A stretch of DNA of 14,277 nt from an uncultured Flavihumibacter sp. (GTDB taxonomy: Bacteria; Bacteroidota; Bacteroidia; Chitinophagales; Chitinophagaceae). Of this stretch, positions 1 through 8,276 are shown in pieces (the stretch's first letter is position 1; the number at the start of each line of letters is the position of its first letter). The DNA lies in contig CAMLRX010000126.1 in the NCBI GenBank assembly GCA_946482545.1, positions 1 to 14,277 on the forward strand, in the 5' to 3' direction. The translations under genes and the position numbers were made by a program. Below the pieces are notes generated by a model, which did not search any database, had not been told where the DNA came from, and was given only the letters and a program-made list of their open reading frames with translations.

Positions 1-288
1 GATGTGATCATGATCGGTTCTTCCATCGTGGGGATTCTCCTGCTGATCCGTTTTCTCTACCTGAGAATGATCCTGAAAACAAATCTTTTCCCCGAACTCT
101 TCCTGATGCCGCGCGGGCTCATCACGATATTACTTTTTTATAGTATTCCTGAAAAGAATAAACTGAATAACTTTAATGAAGGAATTTTGTTCTTCGTTGT
201 AATTGCCACAGGTTTGCTTATGACTGTCGGATTGTTGTTTTATAAAGAAGACAAGGCACTGTACCACAATACAGATGTAAGTATTTAA
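1..288 (+). CDS. C-terminal fragment of a probable Na+/H+ antiporter (5' end outside window)
   Basis: The reading frame is open from base 1 and stops at TAA 286-288, so this is the last 95 codons of a longer gene cut by the window edge. The fragment is very hydrophobic, with one membrane segment near its start (about residues 5-22), another around the PRGLITILLF stretch, and a last one near residues 62-80, followed by a short polar tail. From memory of the families, a PRGL(I)TILLF stretch near the C-terminus is typical of sodium:proton antiporters of the Na_H_Exchanger superfamily in Bacteroidota. No catalytic residues are visible in this piece, so the family call is moderate. It ends 24 bases before the next antiporter gene on the same strand, which suggests co-transcription. 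Another polytopic membrane protein is the main alternative. Confidence 0.6.
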   Translation, partial: DVIMIGSSIVGILLLIRFLYLRMILKTNLFPELFLMPRGLITILLFYSIPEKNKLNNFNEGILFFVVIATGLLMTVGLLFYKEDKALYHNTDVSI

Positions 289-312
289 CCATTAACCGGA
301 GAACCTGTTGCT

Positions 313-2463
313 ATGGCTATTTTTTTATCTGCAAACTGGCAGTTGCCGCTGAAAGATCCCGTCCTGATCTTTTCGCTGGTACTGTTCATCATACTACTCG
401 CGCCAATACTGCTGCGGAAACTTCGCATTCCCAGTATTATCGGCCTTATCATCGCGGGGATGGTGATCGGTGAGAACGGCTTCGGCATCATCCAGAAAAG
501 CAGTATCGACCTGTTCGGTAAAGCAGGCCTTTTGTATATCATGTTCCTTGCGGGGCTTGAACTGGACATGACTGAATTTAAAAAGAACCGCAATAAAAGT
601 ATCGGCTTCGGCATATTCACATTCGCGATTCCTTTGTTTGTTGGTTTTGCGCTATGTCGTTATGTGATGGATTTCAGTTTCATGGCCTCTTTACTGGTAT
701 CCAGCATGTTCGCCACACATACCCTGGTGGCCTATCCTTTGGCGAGCAGGCTCGGCATTACCAGGAACGAAGCGGTGACTGTTACAGTCGGAGGAACAAT
801 TATCACGGATACCGCGGTACTCATTATTCTTGCCGTAATCACCGGGGCGGCTTCCGGCGAACTGAACCAGGGTTTCTGGCTTCGGCTCGGGTTGTCGATC
901 ACCTTGTTCGCGGTAGCCGTGATGTGGGGATTTCCTTTAATTGGCAGGTGGTTCTTCAAAAAGATAAAAGACGATAAAACCTCGCACTTCATATTCGTAC
1001 TGGCCATGGTTTTCCTGGCAGGTTTCCTCGCTGAACTCGCGGGCATTGAAGCCATCATAGGGGCCTTCCTTGCGGGCCTGGCACTGAACCAACTGATCCC
1101 GCATTCTTCTTCTCTGATGAACAGGATCGAATTTGTCGGGAACGCGTTGTTCATTCCTTTTTTCCTGATTACAGTGGGGATGCTGGTCGATTTAAAGGTG
1201 TTGCTGAAAGGACCTGAAGCGCTGAAAATTGCTGCCGCACTAACCATTATGGCGCTTTCCACGAAGTTTCTCGCCGCTTTCCTGGCTCAGAAATTCTTCG
1301 GATTCTCCGCCACACAACGGAACGTGATCTTCGGACTCAGCAGCGCGCATGCCGCCGCTACCATCGCGGTGATCCTGATCGGTTATAACATGAATATCGT
1401 GGATGAAAACGTGCTGAACGGTACTGTTATCCTGATCCTCATTACCTGCATGGTAGGCTCCTTCGTAACGGCCAACGCAGGCAGGAAGCTCGCGATCCAG
1501 GCCGCGGATATGGACCATAAAGCGCCCGATAGTGTGGAAGACAGGTTTCTGGTGCCCATTCTGAAAGAAGAAGAAATGGAAGAACTGGTGGATTTTGCGT
1601 TGATGATCCACGACAAACAACACACCACACCGGTGTACCCGCTCGCTGTGGTACAGGATGATGCTGCTGCAAAAGAACAGATTGTAAGAAGCAACCGCCT
1701 CCTTGAAAAAGTGGTGGCGCATGCCGCCGCCACCGATGCAAAAGTACAGGTGGTAACAAGAATAGACCTGAACCTGTCGGACGGTATCGCCCGTGCCGTG
1801 AAAGAACTGATGATCTCCGATCTCGTATTGCCCTGGCCCGAAAAGCCCACGACTACCGAAAGACTTTTCGGTACGCTCTTCGGCACCAATATCGATAACA
1901 TCCTGAACAGTGTGCGCGAAACGATTTACATCTGCCGTTTTGTACAGCCAATGAACATCGTGAAGAAAATTGTGGTGGCCGTTCCGAAAAACGCCGAATT
2001 TGAAAAAGGATTTGTGCACTGGGTGCAGAAACTGAACTATCTCGCGAAGCAGGCAGGAGCGAGGTTAGTCGTTTATGGAACCGCCCGCTCCTTCAAAGCT
2101 GTGAAAGCCGTGTTGGAAAGCATGAAGGGGATTACGGATGTACAACACCGTGAATTCTCCGGAATCGAAGACCTGCTGCTGATTTCAAGGGAAGCCACGG
2201 AAGACGATATGCTGGTGGTACTCACCTCGAGAAAAGGCAGCATCTCTTATGAAAGTTCTATGGACAATGTGGTGGGCAAGATATCCAAACATTTTTCCCG
2301 CAACAACGCCGTGCTGATTTACCCGGAACAACTGGAAGGGAATATCCATGAACCCGGAATCCGTGCGGAAGATATTACGCTCGCGCCTATTGAAGAGCAG
2401 TTGAAAAACCTGAATAAGATCAGGAAGGTTGTACAACGTTTCTTTGGTGGGAAAGGGAAATAA
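313..2463 (+). CDS. CPA2-family cation:proton antiporter with USP-like cytoplasmic tail
   Basis: Inner-membrane antiporter expected to exchange Na+ or K+ for protons. Residues 15-400 form the Na_H_Exchanger (PF00999-type) domain with about 12 membrane segments. Family signatures seen are FLAGLELD (78-85), a TM4 THTLVAYPLASRLGI stretch (135-149), TM5 with a Thr-Asp pair (T165-D166) where KefC has Gln-Asp, and GIEAIIGAFLAGLALN (244-259). Asp166 is the likely ion or proton carrier. After TM12 comes a soluble tail (about 415-716) that looks like two universal-stress-protein-like units, roughly 420-550 and 560-700, rather than a RCK/TrkA-N domain. The ATG at 313 is preceded by GGAGAA (298-303), a fair ribosome binding site. 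The gene lies 24 bases behind another antiporter-like gene and probably shares its transcript. The ion specificity cannot be read from the sequence. Confidence 0.93.
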   Translation: MAIFLSANWQLPLKDPVLIFSLVLFIILLAPILLRKLRIPSIIGLIIAGMVIGENGFGIIQKSSIDLFGKAGLLYIMFLAGLELDMTEFKKNRNKSIGFGIFTFAIPLFVGFALCRYVMDFSFMASLLVSSMFATHTLVAYPLASRLGITRNEAVTVTVGGTIITDTAVLIILAVITGAASGELNQGFWLRLGLSITLFAVAVMWGFPLIGRWFFKKIKDDKTSHFIFVLAMVFLAGFLAELAGIEAIIGAFLAGLALNQLIPHSSSLMNRIEFVGNALFIPFFLITVGMLVDLKVLLKGPEALKIAAALTIMALSTKFLAAFLAQKFFGFSATQRNVIFGLSSAHAAATIAVILIGYNMNIVDENVLNGTVILILITCMVGSFVTANAGRKLAIQAADMDHKAPDSVEDRFLVPILKEEEMEELVDFALMIHDKQHTTPVYPLAVVQDDAAAKEQIVRSNRLLEKVVAHAAATDAKVQVVTRIDLNLSDGIARAVKELMISDLVLPWPEKPTTTERLFGTLFGTNIDNILNSVRETIYICRFVQPMNIVKKIVVAVPKNAEFEKGFVHWVQKLNYLAKQAGARLVVYGTARSFKAVKAVLESMKGITDVQHREFSGIEDLLLISREATEDDMLVVLTSRKGSISYESSMDNVVGKISKHFSRNNAVLIYPEQLEGNIHEPGIRAEDITLAPIEEQLKNLNKIRKVVQRFFGGKGK

Positions 2464-2466
2464 CGA

Positions 2467-2877
2467 TCAGGCGAAGTAAGTTTTCAGTTTATCCAACAGC
2501 GCTTCAGGGCAGGTGGTTTTCTCCATACTGCCGGCTTTCACAAAATACAGGGTTACTTTTCCGATGGTGAGCAGTTTGCCCGCTTCATTGTACACTTCCT
2601 GGTGAAACTCAATCCTGTGGCTGGAAGGCAGTTCTTTCAGAATGGTCTTCACCGTGAGGAGGTCATCGTAATGTGCGGGGCGCAGGAACTTGCTGTGGAA
2701 TTCTACGATGGGCATGATGACCCCCATCTGCTCCATTGCTTTGTAGGTAAATCCCAGTTGGCGGATCGTTTCCACGCGACCGACTTCAAAATACTGCGCA
2801 TAGTTGCCGTGGTACACCACGTTCATCTGGTCGGTTTCCGCGTAGCGCACGCGCACCTGGGTGGTAGATTCAAACAT
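2467..2877 (-). CDS. YbgC-like 4HBT acyl-CoA thioesterase
   Basis: Hotdog-fold thioesterase of 136 residues, the usual length for the 4-hydroxybenzoyl-CoA thioesterase/YbgC family. The N-terminal signature RYAETDQMNVVYHGNY (residues 11-26) carries the expected catalytic Asp16, with His23 and Asn25-Tyr26 on the active-site helix side. The rest fits the five-stranded sheet of a single hotdog domain. Known members hydrolyse short- or medium-chain acyl-CoA or acyl-ACP thioesters in the cytoplasm; the substrate here cannot be told. There is no tol-pal cluster next to it, so I do not assign the ybgC symbol. It begins 6 bases after the stop of the DoxX gene on the same strand, so the two should be co-transcribed. 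Its stop lies 3 bases from the stop of the convergent antiporter gene. Confidence 0.93.
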   Translation of the reverse strand: MFESTTQVRVRYAETDQMNVVYHGNYAQYFEVGRVETIRQLGFTYKAMEQMGVIMPIVEFHSKFLRPAHYDDLLTVKTILKELPSSHRIEFHQEVYNEAGKLLTIGKVTLYFVKAGSMEKTTCPEALLDKLKTYFA

Positions 2878-2883
2878 AGTAGC

Positions 2884-3291
2884 TTATTTTCCGATCATTC
2901 CGTCAATACTTGCCTTGCCAGGTCCAACCATCAGTACGGCCAGAAAGGCGGTCAGGAACAACGCGGCACTTTCGCCTTCACCGAAATTGCCATGATGGGC
3001 CATAAAAAACGCGATGGCCATTACAATCACAAGCGGAACCGCTGCCAGTCTGCTGAAAAGTCCGAGTATCAGCAACAACGCACAGAATACTTCAGCGAAA
3101 ATGGCCATCAACAGCGACCAGCGGCTGCCAATATGAAAAGGATCTGAGAATCTATATTGAAGGGTGGAGAACTTCTTCATTTTTTCGAAGCCGTGGTTCA
3201 CGAGCATCAGTCCGCCGAAGGTTACCCTCACTAATAACATGGTTACATTGAAGGCCCAGTCGGTGTATCGGATCGTCAGTAGTTTTTTCAT
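2884..3291 (-). CDS. DoxX family membrane protein
   Basis: Small inner-membrane protein of 135 residues with four predicted membrane helices (about 16-33, 58-78, 82-100 and 108-125). The pattern after TM1, NHGFEKMKKF, and the TM2 start with an AEVF segment followed by LGLFSRLAA match the DoxX/DoxD family (PF07681-type). The biochemical role of most family members is not established; some are linked to thiosulfate oxidation or redox stress. I start it at ATG 3289-3291 (MKKLLTIRYTDW). A longer form from TTG 3321 would begin inside the promoter element at 3319-3326, so it is unlikely. The gene is first in a two-gene unit with the thioesterase. A function joint with that enzyme is not supported by anything beyond proximity. 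Confidence 0.88.
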   Translation of the reverse strand: MKKLLTIRYTDWAFNVTMLLVRVTFGGLMLVNHGFEKMKKFSTLQYRFSDPFHIGSRWSLLMAIFAEVFCALLLILGLFSRLAAVPLVIVMAIAFFMAHHGNFGEGESAALFLTAFLAVLMVGPGKASIDGMIGK

Positions 3292-3318
3292 TTGATGGAT
3301 GGGTGATGTTTCTGGCGC

Positions 3319-3348
3319 CAAATTTAGCGGAAGTTTTACACTAACAAA
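3319..3348 (-). promoter_or_regulatory. Bacteroidota-type promoter for the DoxX-thioesterase unit
   Basis: Read on the minus strand, TTTG (3348-3345) is followed after 18 bases by TAAATTTG (3326-3319). The latter is a full match to the TAnnTTTG -7 element known for the primary sigma factor of Bacteroidota, and the 18-base spacing is close to the usual 19. Transcription would begin around 3312-3315, leaving a leader of about 20-25 bases before the ATG at 3291. This also decides the start of the DoxX gene. Confidence 0.65.
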
Positions 3349-3479
3349 ATGTTAATCCTTGATGACCATGCAGCGTGTTTGGAACGATCTTTGGTGCGGC
3401 TGAAAATAATTTGATAATTTACAGCGTTCCCCGGTATGGACGGGAACATTTCTTTCACCTGAAAACCTATACAGCCAAC

Positions 3480-6400
3480 ATGGATCTTCATACCAGGAAC
3501 AATCACCTTCGCGCAACGTGGGTCCGCCTGCCGCTGGCGCTTACCCTCGCGTTAACAGCGGTGGGAACGCTGGCGCCGGAACAGGAAACTTTCGCGCAGG
3601 CAACAGCCGTTTACCGCGATCCCCAGGCCGCATTTAAAGAAGCGCATGAGTTTTATCAGCACCAACAATATAGTCTGGCATATCCCATCTTCAGGAAACT
3701 GGAAAGGGATTTTAATACCGCACAAAAGTCTACGCATACGATCCTTCACCAAGAGGTGAAGTACTATTCCCTGGCCTGTGGGCTGAAACAGAATGAAGCC
3801 GAAGCCGCGGAAAGAACGAAAGAGTTCATTCTGCTGGAACAGAATACCGCGCGTGCCGAAATGCTGAGTTTTCACCTGGCCGAATATTATTTCAGGCAGC
3901 AAAACATCACTGAAGCCTTGCGCTATTATGAGCAGGCGAATATCGCGCATCTTTCAAATGAAGAGATCGCCGCGATGAAGTTCCATCAGGGTTATGGCTA
4001 TTTTACGCAGCAGAAATTCAGTCAGGCCAAGCCTTTACTGAATGCCATCCGGCAGATGAAGGATGATGCCAATTTCAAAGATGCCAATTATTACTACGGG
4101 TTCATCGCTTTTTATGAGCGGAATTATACTGATGCGCTCACCAGTTTCCGTGTCGTGGAAAATGAGCCGCAGTACGAAAAGGTAGTGCCTTACTATATTG
4201 CGGAGATTTATTATTTCCAGGGAGAAAAAGAAAAGGCGATCGAATATGCGGAAGCCAAATTGAAAAAAGGCAACCAGTATTATGATATCCAGATGCGCCA
4301 GATGGTGGGCCATGCGTATTTTGAAAAGAAAGAATACGCCAAAGCGCTGCCTTACCTGGAAGAATATGTAAAGAAAGCGCCGAAGGTAACCCGGGAAGAT
4401 TTGTATGAACTTTCTTATTGTTATTATCAGGCCGGAAATTATACGAAGTCTATTGAAGGGTTCAAACAATTGAGTGGTAAGGAAGATTCGTTGAGCCAGA
4501 GTTCCATGTACATGCTCGGGGATGCTTACCTGCGTACCGGTCAGAAGGCCAATGCCAGGAACGCGTTTCTGTTCTGTTCCAGCAACAGCAGCAACCAGCA
4601 GCAGAAAGAAGTGTCGCTTTTCAACTACGCCAAACTTTCGTACGAACTGGGTTACCAGGATGTGGCCATCACGGAAATGAAACGCTTCCTCCAGGAATAT
4701 CCGCAGTCTACTTATAATACAGAGGCCCGGGAGATATTGGTGAGTGTGCTGGCGAATACCAACAACTACAAGGATGCGCTGGCTTACCTTGAGAGTTTGC
4801 AGAATCCCGGTCCCGCAGCTAAAAGATTGTACCCGCGTATACTCTATGGACGTGCCACGGAGTTCATCAACGACGGGTTACTTGCTTCTGCCGATGACCT
4901 GCTGGATAAAGCGCTGGCGGATCCCAACAATATTCCCGTTCTTCCCTTCCTGCATTTCTGGAAAGGAGAGATCGCGTTCCGAACAGGTAATCCCGATGCA
5001 GCCATCAGGCACTATACGTCTTACCTCAGCAGCGGCGCCCCAACGAACGACGAGGTGAACGGCACCAATGCCCGTTACAACCTCGGCCACGCCTACCTCC
5101 GCAAAGAGAATTACAAACAGGCGCTTTCCCAGTTCGAGTCGGTGAACCGCACGGCTTCTCCCACCGCGAACCCGGTTCAGCAGGACGCCTACCTGCGTTC
5201 CGCCGACTGCTACTACATGAGCCGCGAGTATGCGAAAGCAAGGAGCATGTACAGTAATGTGGTCAGCAACGGATGGCCAGCAGCCGATTACGCCAGTTTC
5301 CAGAACGCCATGATCGCCGGTGTGAACCAGCCCAAAGAAAAGATCAGTCTGCTGAACAGTATGGTGCGTCAATACCCGCAGTCCACGCTTACGGCCGACG
5401 CGAACATGGAGATCGCAAAAGCATACCTCGCCAACGAACAGTTCGCCGAAGGCATTCCATACCTGAATAATGTACTGAAATCGGGTGTTACGGGTAACCT
5501 GAAGCCTGAAGCTTACCTGAAACTCGGTATCGCATATTACAACCTGGATAAGAACCAGGATGCGCTGGCCGCTTACCAGAGTTTGATGGACCAGTACCCC
5601 AATTCGCCCGAAGCGGAGGCTGCTACTGAAAACGTGAGAAACATTTATGTGGAGCAGGGCAGAACCGACGATTATGTCGCATTCATGAAGAAAGCCGGGA
5701 AAGCGGTATCTGTAAGTGAAGAAGATTCCCTGATGTACGCTTCCGCGGAAATACAATACATGAATGAAAACTACAGTGGTGCGCAGATCGCGTTCACCAA
5801 TTACCTCAGTCGTTTCCCCGACGGAGGAAGTGCGCTGGATGCAAACTACTACCTCGCTGAAATCTATAACAATAAGAAAGACTGGGCCAACGCTTCGAAA
5901 TATTATGAAGCAGTGGCGTTGAAGGCGCCGAATAAATTCGCTGAAAGATCGGTATTGCAGGCCGCAAGACTAAATTTCTTTGACCTGAAGAATTACGAAA
6001 AAGCGGCGCAGTATTTTACCCAGCTTAAATCCATCGCCGCCTCACAGGAAAACCGCCTGGAAGCCATGCGCGGACTTTTAAGAAGTCAGTATCAGTTGAA
6101 CATGTGGGCCGAAGGCGCTGCCAATGCAAAGGAACTGCTTGCTGAAAAAGGCGCCAGCACGGATGATAAGGTGATCGCGAATATGGCACTGGCGAAATCT
6201 TACCAGGTAAACAACCAGCGCGAACTCGCCATCAGTACCTACAAAACGGTGGCTGCTTTGAACAAGGCGGCTTACGGCGCGGAAGCCAGGTACGAAATCG
6301 CAAAAATGCAGTTCGAACTGAAAGAATACAAAACCGCGGAAAAATCGGCTTTCGAAGTGATCAACAAATCCGGTTCGTACGACCTGTGGCTCACGAGAGC

Positions 6401-6575
6401 ATATATCCTGCTTGGTGATATTTATTTCGCGCAGAAAGATTATTTCAATGCCAAAGCTACTTACCAAAGTATTGTAGACAACAGTAATTTCCCTGATCTG
6501 AAGGAAGAAGCACAGCAGAAACTGGATACCGTAACAAAAGAAGAAGCCGCCTCCGGAAAGCTGGGCGGAGAATAA
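3480..6575 (+). CDS. Large exported tetratricopeptide-repeat protein
   Basis: Protein of about 1031 residues made almost wholly of TPR-type helical repeats from residue 50 to near the C-terminus. Typical repeat units are YGFIAFYERNYTDAL (near 206-220), IAEIYYFQGEKEKAIEYA and GHAYFEKKEYAKALPYLEE. I chose ATG 3480 because it gives a signal-peptide-like start: basic residues up to Arg16, a hydrophobic Leu/Ala run at 17-32, and possible cleavage after the FAQA segment near residue 41. The frame stays open upstream to GTG 3375, but that extension has no secretion signal. No lipobox cysteine is visible, so it is probably a soluble periplasmic or membrane-associated scaffold rather than a lipoprotein. 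It resembles the TPR parts of CpoB/YbgF and BamD-like proteins only in fold. It lies 33 bases before the beta-barrel gene and is probably its partner. The precise role is unknown. Confidence 0.9.
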   Translation: MDLHTRNNHLRATWVRLPLALTLALTAVGTLAPEQETFAQATAVYRDPQAAFKEAHEFYQHQQYSLAYPIFRKLERDFNTAQKSTHTILHQEVKYYSLACGLKQNEAEAAERTKEFILLEQNTARAEMLSFHLAEYYFRQQNITEALRYYEQANIAHLSNEEIAAMKFHQGYGYFTQQKFSQAKPLLNAIRQMKDDANFKDANYYYGFIAFYERNYTDALTSFRVVENEPQYEKVVPYYIAEIYYFQGEKEKAIEYAEAKLKKGNQYYDIQMRQMVGHAYFEKKEYAKALPYLEEYVKKAPKVTREDLYELSYCYYQAGNYTKSIEGFKQLSGKEDSLSQSSMYMLGDAYLRTGQKANARNAFLFCSSNSSNQQQKEVSLFNYAKLSYELGYQDVAITEMKRFLQEYPQSTYNTEAREILVSVLANTNNYKDALAYLESLQNPGPAAKRLYPRILYGRATEFINDGLLASADDLLDKALADPNNIPVLPFLHFWKGEIAFRTGNPDAAIRHYTSYLSSGAPTNDEVNGTNARYNLGHAYLRKENYKQALSQFESVNRTASPTANPVQQDAYLRSADCYYMSREYAKARSMYSNVVSNGWPAADYASFQNAMIAGVNQPKEKISLLNSMVRQYPQSTLTADANMEIAKAYLANEQFAEGIPYLNNVLKSGVTGNLKPEAYLKLGIAYYNLDKNQDALAAYQSLMDQYPNSPEAEAATENVRNIYVEQGRTDDYVAFMKKAGKAVSVSEEDSLMYASAEIQYMNENYSGAQIAFTNYLSRFPDGGSALDANYYLAEIYNNKKDWANASKYYEAVALKAPNKFAERSVLQAARLNFFDLKNYEKAAQYFTQLKSIAASQENRLEAMRGLLRSQYQLNMWAEGAANAKELLAEKGASTDDKVIANMALAKSYQVNNQRELAISTYKTVAALNKAAYGAEARYEIAKMQFELKEYKTAEKSAFEVINKSGSYDLWLTRAYILLGDIYFAQKDYFNAKATYQSIVDNSNFPDLKEEAQQKLDTVTKEEAASGKLGGE

Positions 6576-6608
6576 ACCGGCATTGCATTTAAAACCGATC
6601 AACCATCA

Positions 6609-8252
6609 ATGATGATACAAATGCGTAAAACGATATTTGCTCTGCTGGCAATACTGGCCGCCACACAAGTGGATGCGCAGGAAAACGGCAAACAGAAAAC
6701 GATTGATATTACCTCCACGTTCAAACCCGTATTGCGGGAAGCGGTGAAAATCAATTTCTCCGCCGCGCCGCCACCGGCAGATACCACAAAGCCAAGACTC
6801 ACCTACAATATCCCCAACCAGAACCTCTACTTCATGTACCAGCCGGTTTCCCTGAAACCCATGGCATTGCAGGTGGATTCAGCCGGGCGGTGGGACAACA
6901 GCAATTTTGTGAAACTCGGTTTCGGTAACTTCCAAACCCCGTTCGTACAGGCTGGGTTTACTTTCGGAGACGGCTCCGGAAACGCGCTCAGCATCCTCGC
7001 CGACCACGTGGCTTCCAAAGGAAAATTGCCGTTTCAGCAATACAGCCAGACCGGCCTGAAGCTGAACGGCACCAAAAGAACCATCGGCAACCAGGAATGG
7101 AACGGGGGTGTGAAATTGAAATCGGACCAGTATTACCGCTACGGCTTCGAACCCAATACCCTCGTGCTGGACAAAGAGCAGGATAGTCTGAGAGTACGTT
7201 ACCAGACCATCGGCGCGGAAATAGGGTTCCGAAACATAGAACCTACCACGTATGGCATATCCTATCATCCGCAATTGAAGATTTCCGCTTTCAACGACAA
7301 TTACAAGAACGCTGAAAGCAATGCCATCCTTAACCTGCCCATCCAGAAAGGACTGGGTGAAAAAGTGGGCATCGATCTTTCTTTTACGGCTGATCTTACC
7401 CGTTATAAAAGGCACGATTCCGTTGCCATCAACAACAACCTGTTTTATCTTTCTCCTTCTGTATTCTACAAAACGGAAAATGTACGGGTGAACGCGGGCA
7501 TACGACCTTCCTGGGACAATGGCGATTTTAAATTATTGCCGAACATTGAACTGGAAGTGGGCACATCCGATAAAGAATTTACCGTACAGGCCGGATGGAC
7601 CGGTTATTTCCGGAAGACCACCTTCGAATCGCTGGCCAACTTCAATCCCTGGATCAAACGTCCGGATTCCCTGCTGAACACCAGGATAGGAGAGATTTAC
7701 GGCGGCATCAAAGGAACCCTGGGCAGTCATTTTGCTTATGGTGCCAAACTGGGAGTGATGCAGTTTACCAACGCCGCGCTCCTGGCGAACGATACCGTTA
7801 CGGGCCGTACATTCGATTACATCAATGAAACCCGGATGAAGGCGCTGAACCTGGCCGGAGAATTGTCCTATACCCAGGGAGAAGCCTTTTATGTAAAAGC
7901 GGGGCTGAACATGTACCGTTACACCGGCCTGAAAACACAGGATCAGGCCTGGGGACTGATCCCAACCGAGTTAACGGGCAGCATCCGCTGGCAACCTTTG
8001 AAGGACCTTTTCCTGAAGGCTGATCTTTTTGCCTGGGAAGGCGCGAACGCAAGAAGGAAAGACCTTTCCGACTTCAAACAGAGCGGCGCTTTTGACCTGA
8101 ATGCTGGCGTAGAATTCAGGATCACCAAAGCGCTGAACCTGTGGTTGCAGATGAACAATATTCTGAATAATAAGTACCAACGCTGGAACCAATATGAAGT
8201 GTTAGGGTTTAATGTACTGGGTGGTGTGGTGTTCCGGTTTGATACGAAGTGA
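6609..8252 (+). CDS. Outer-membrane beta-barrel protein, TonB-receptor-like, without a plug domain
   Basis: 547-residue exported protein. Residues 5-23 form a signal peptide (MRKTIFALLAILAATQVDA, cleavage after Ala23). A short segment at 33-50 (from DITSTFKPVL to KINF) precedes a Pro-rich linker. From about residue 90 to the end the sequence shows alternating aromatic and polar residues typical of barrel strands. The last part, LWLQMNNILNNKYQRWNQYE, then GFNVLGGVVFRF, closely resembles the C-terminal strands of TonB-dependent receptors, which often contain an 'N(I/L)LNxxY..W' stretch. The mature protein is too short for a full receptor, and I see no plug domain or CarboxypepD-like domain. It may therefore be a barrel that works with the preceding TPR protein rather than a TonB-driven importer. 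Start codons at 6612 and 6621 are also possible. A strong hairpin follows the stop. Confidence 0.85.
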   Translation: MMIQMRKTIFALLAILAATQVDAQENGKQKTIDITSTFKPVLREAVKINFSAAPPPADTTKPRLTYNIPNQNLYFMYQPVSLKPMALQVDSAGRWDNSNFVKLGFGNFQTPFVQAGFTFGDGSGNALSILADHVASKGKLPFQQYSQTGLKLNGTKRTIGNQEWNGGVKLKSDQYYRYGFEPNTLVLDKEQDSLRVRYQTIGAEIGFRNIEPTTYGISYHPQLKISAFNDNYKNAESNAILNLPIQKGLGEKVGIDLSFTADLTRYKRHDSVAINNNLFYLSPSVFYKTENVRVNAGIRPSWDNGDFKLLPNIELEVGTSDKEFTVQAGWTGYFRKTTFESLANFNPWIKRPDSLLNTRIGEIYGGIKGTLGSHFAYGAKLGVMQFTNAALLANDTVTGRTFDYINETRMKALNLAGELSYTQGEAFYVKAGLNMYRYTGLKTQDQAWGLIPTELTGSIRWQPLKDLFLKADLFAWEGANARRKDLSDFKQSGAFDLNAGVEFRITKALNLWLQMNNILNNKYQRWNQYEVLGFNVLGGVVFRFDTK

Positions 8253-8276
8253 TTTAATATTAAGGAAAGGAACACA

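Noticed and set aside
3390..3422. Possible plus-strand promoter for the TPR gene (TTTG 3390-3393, TAATTTAC 3415-3422)
   Set aside because: The -7 box lacks the final TG of TAnnTTTG and the spacer is 21 bases. The TPR promoter must lie in 3292-3479, but I cannot place it with confidence.
3375..3479. N-terminal extension of the TPR protein from GTG 3375
   Set aside because: The extension has no signal peptide and would bury the clear signal sequence that follows ATG 3480.
4878..5756. Minus-strand open frame of 292 codons opposite the TPR gene
   Set aside because: The plus-strand frame carries continuous TPR repeats here. The antisense translation shows low-complexity His/Val/Arg-rich sequence expected from an antisense shadow.
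3480..6575. The TPR gene as a DNA-level tandem repeat array
   Set aside because: The repeats are degenerate at the protein level only. I saw no near-identical nucleotide copies, so it is an old TPR family gene rather than a recent repeat expansion.
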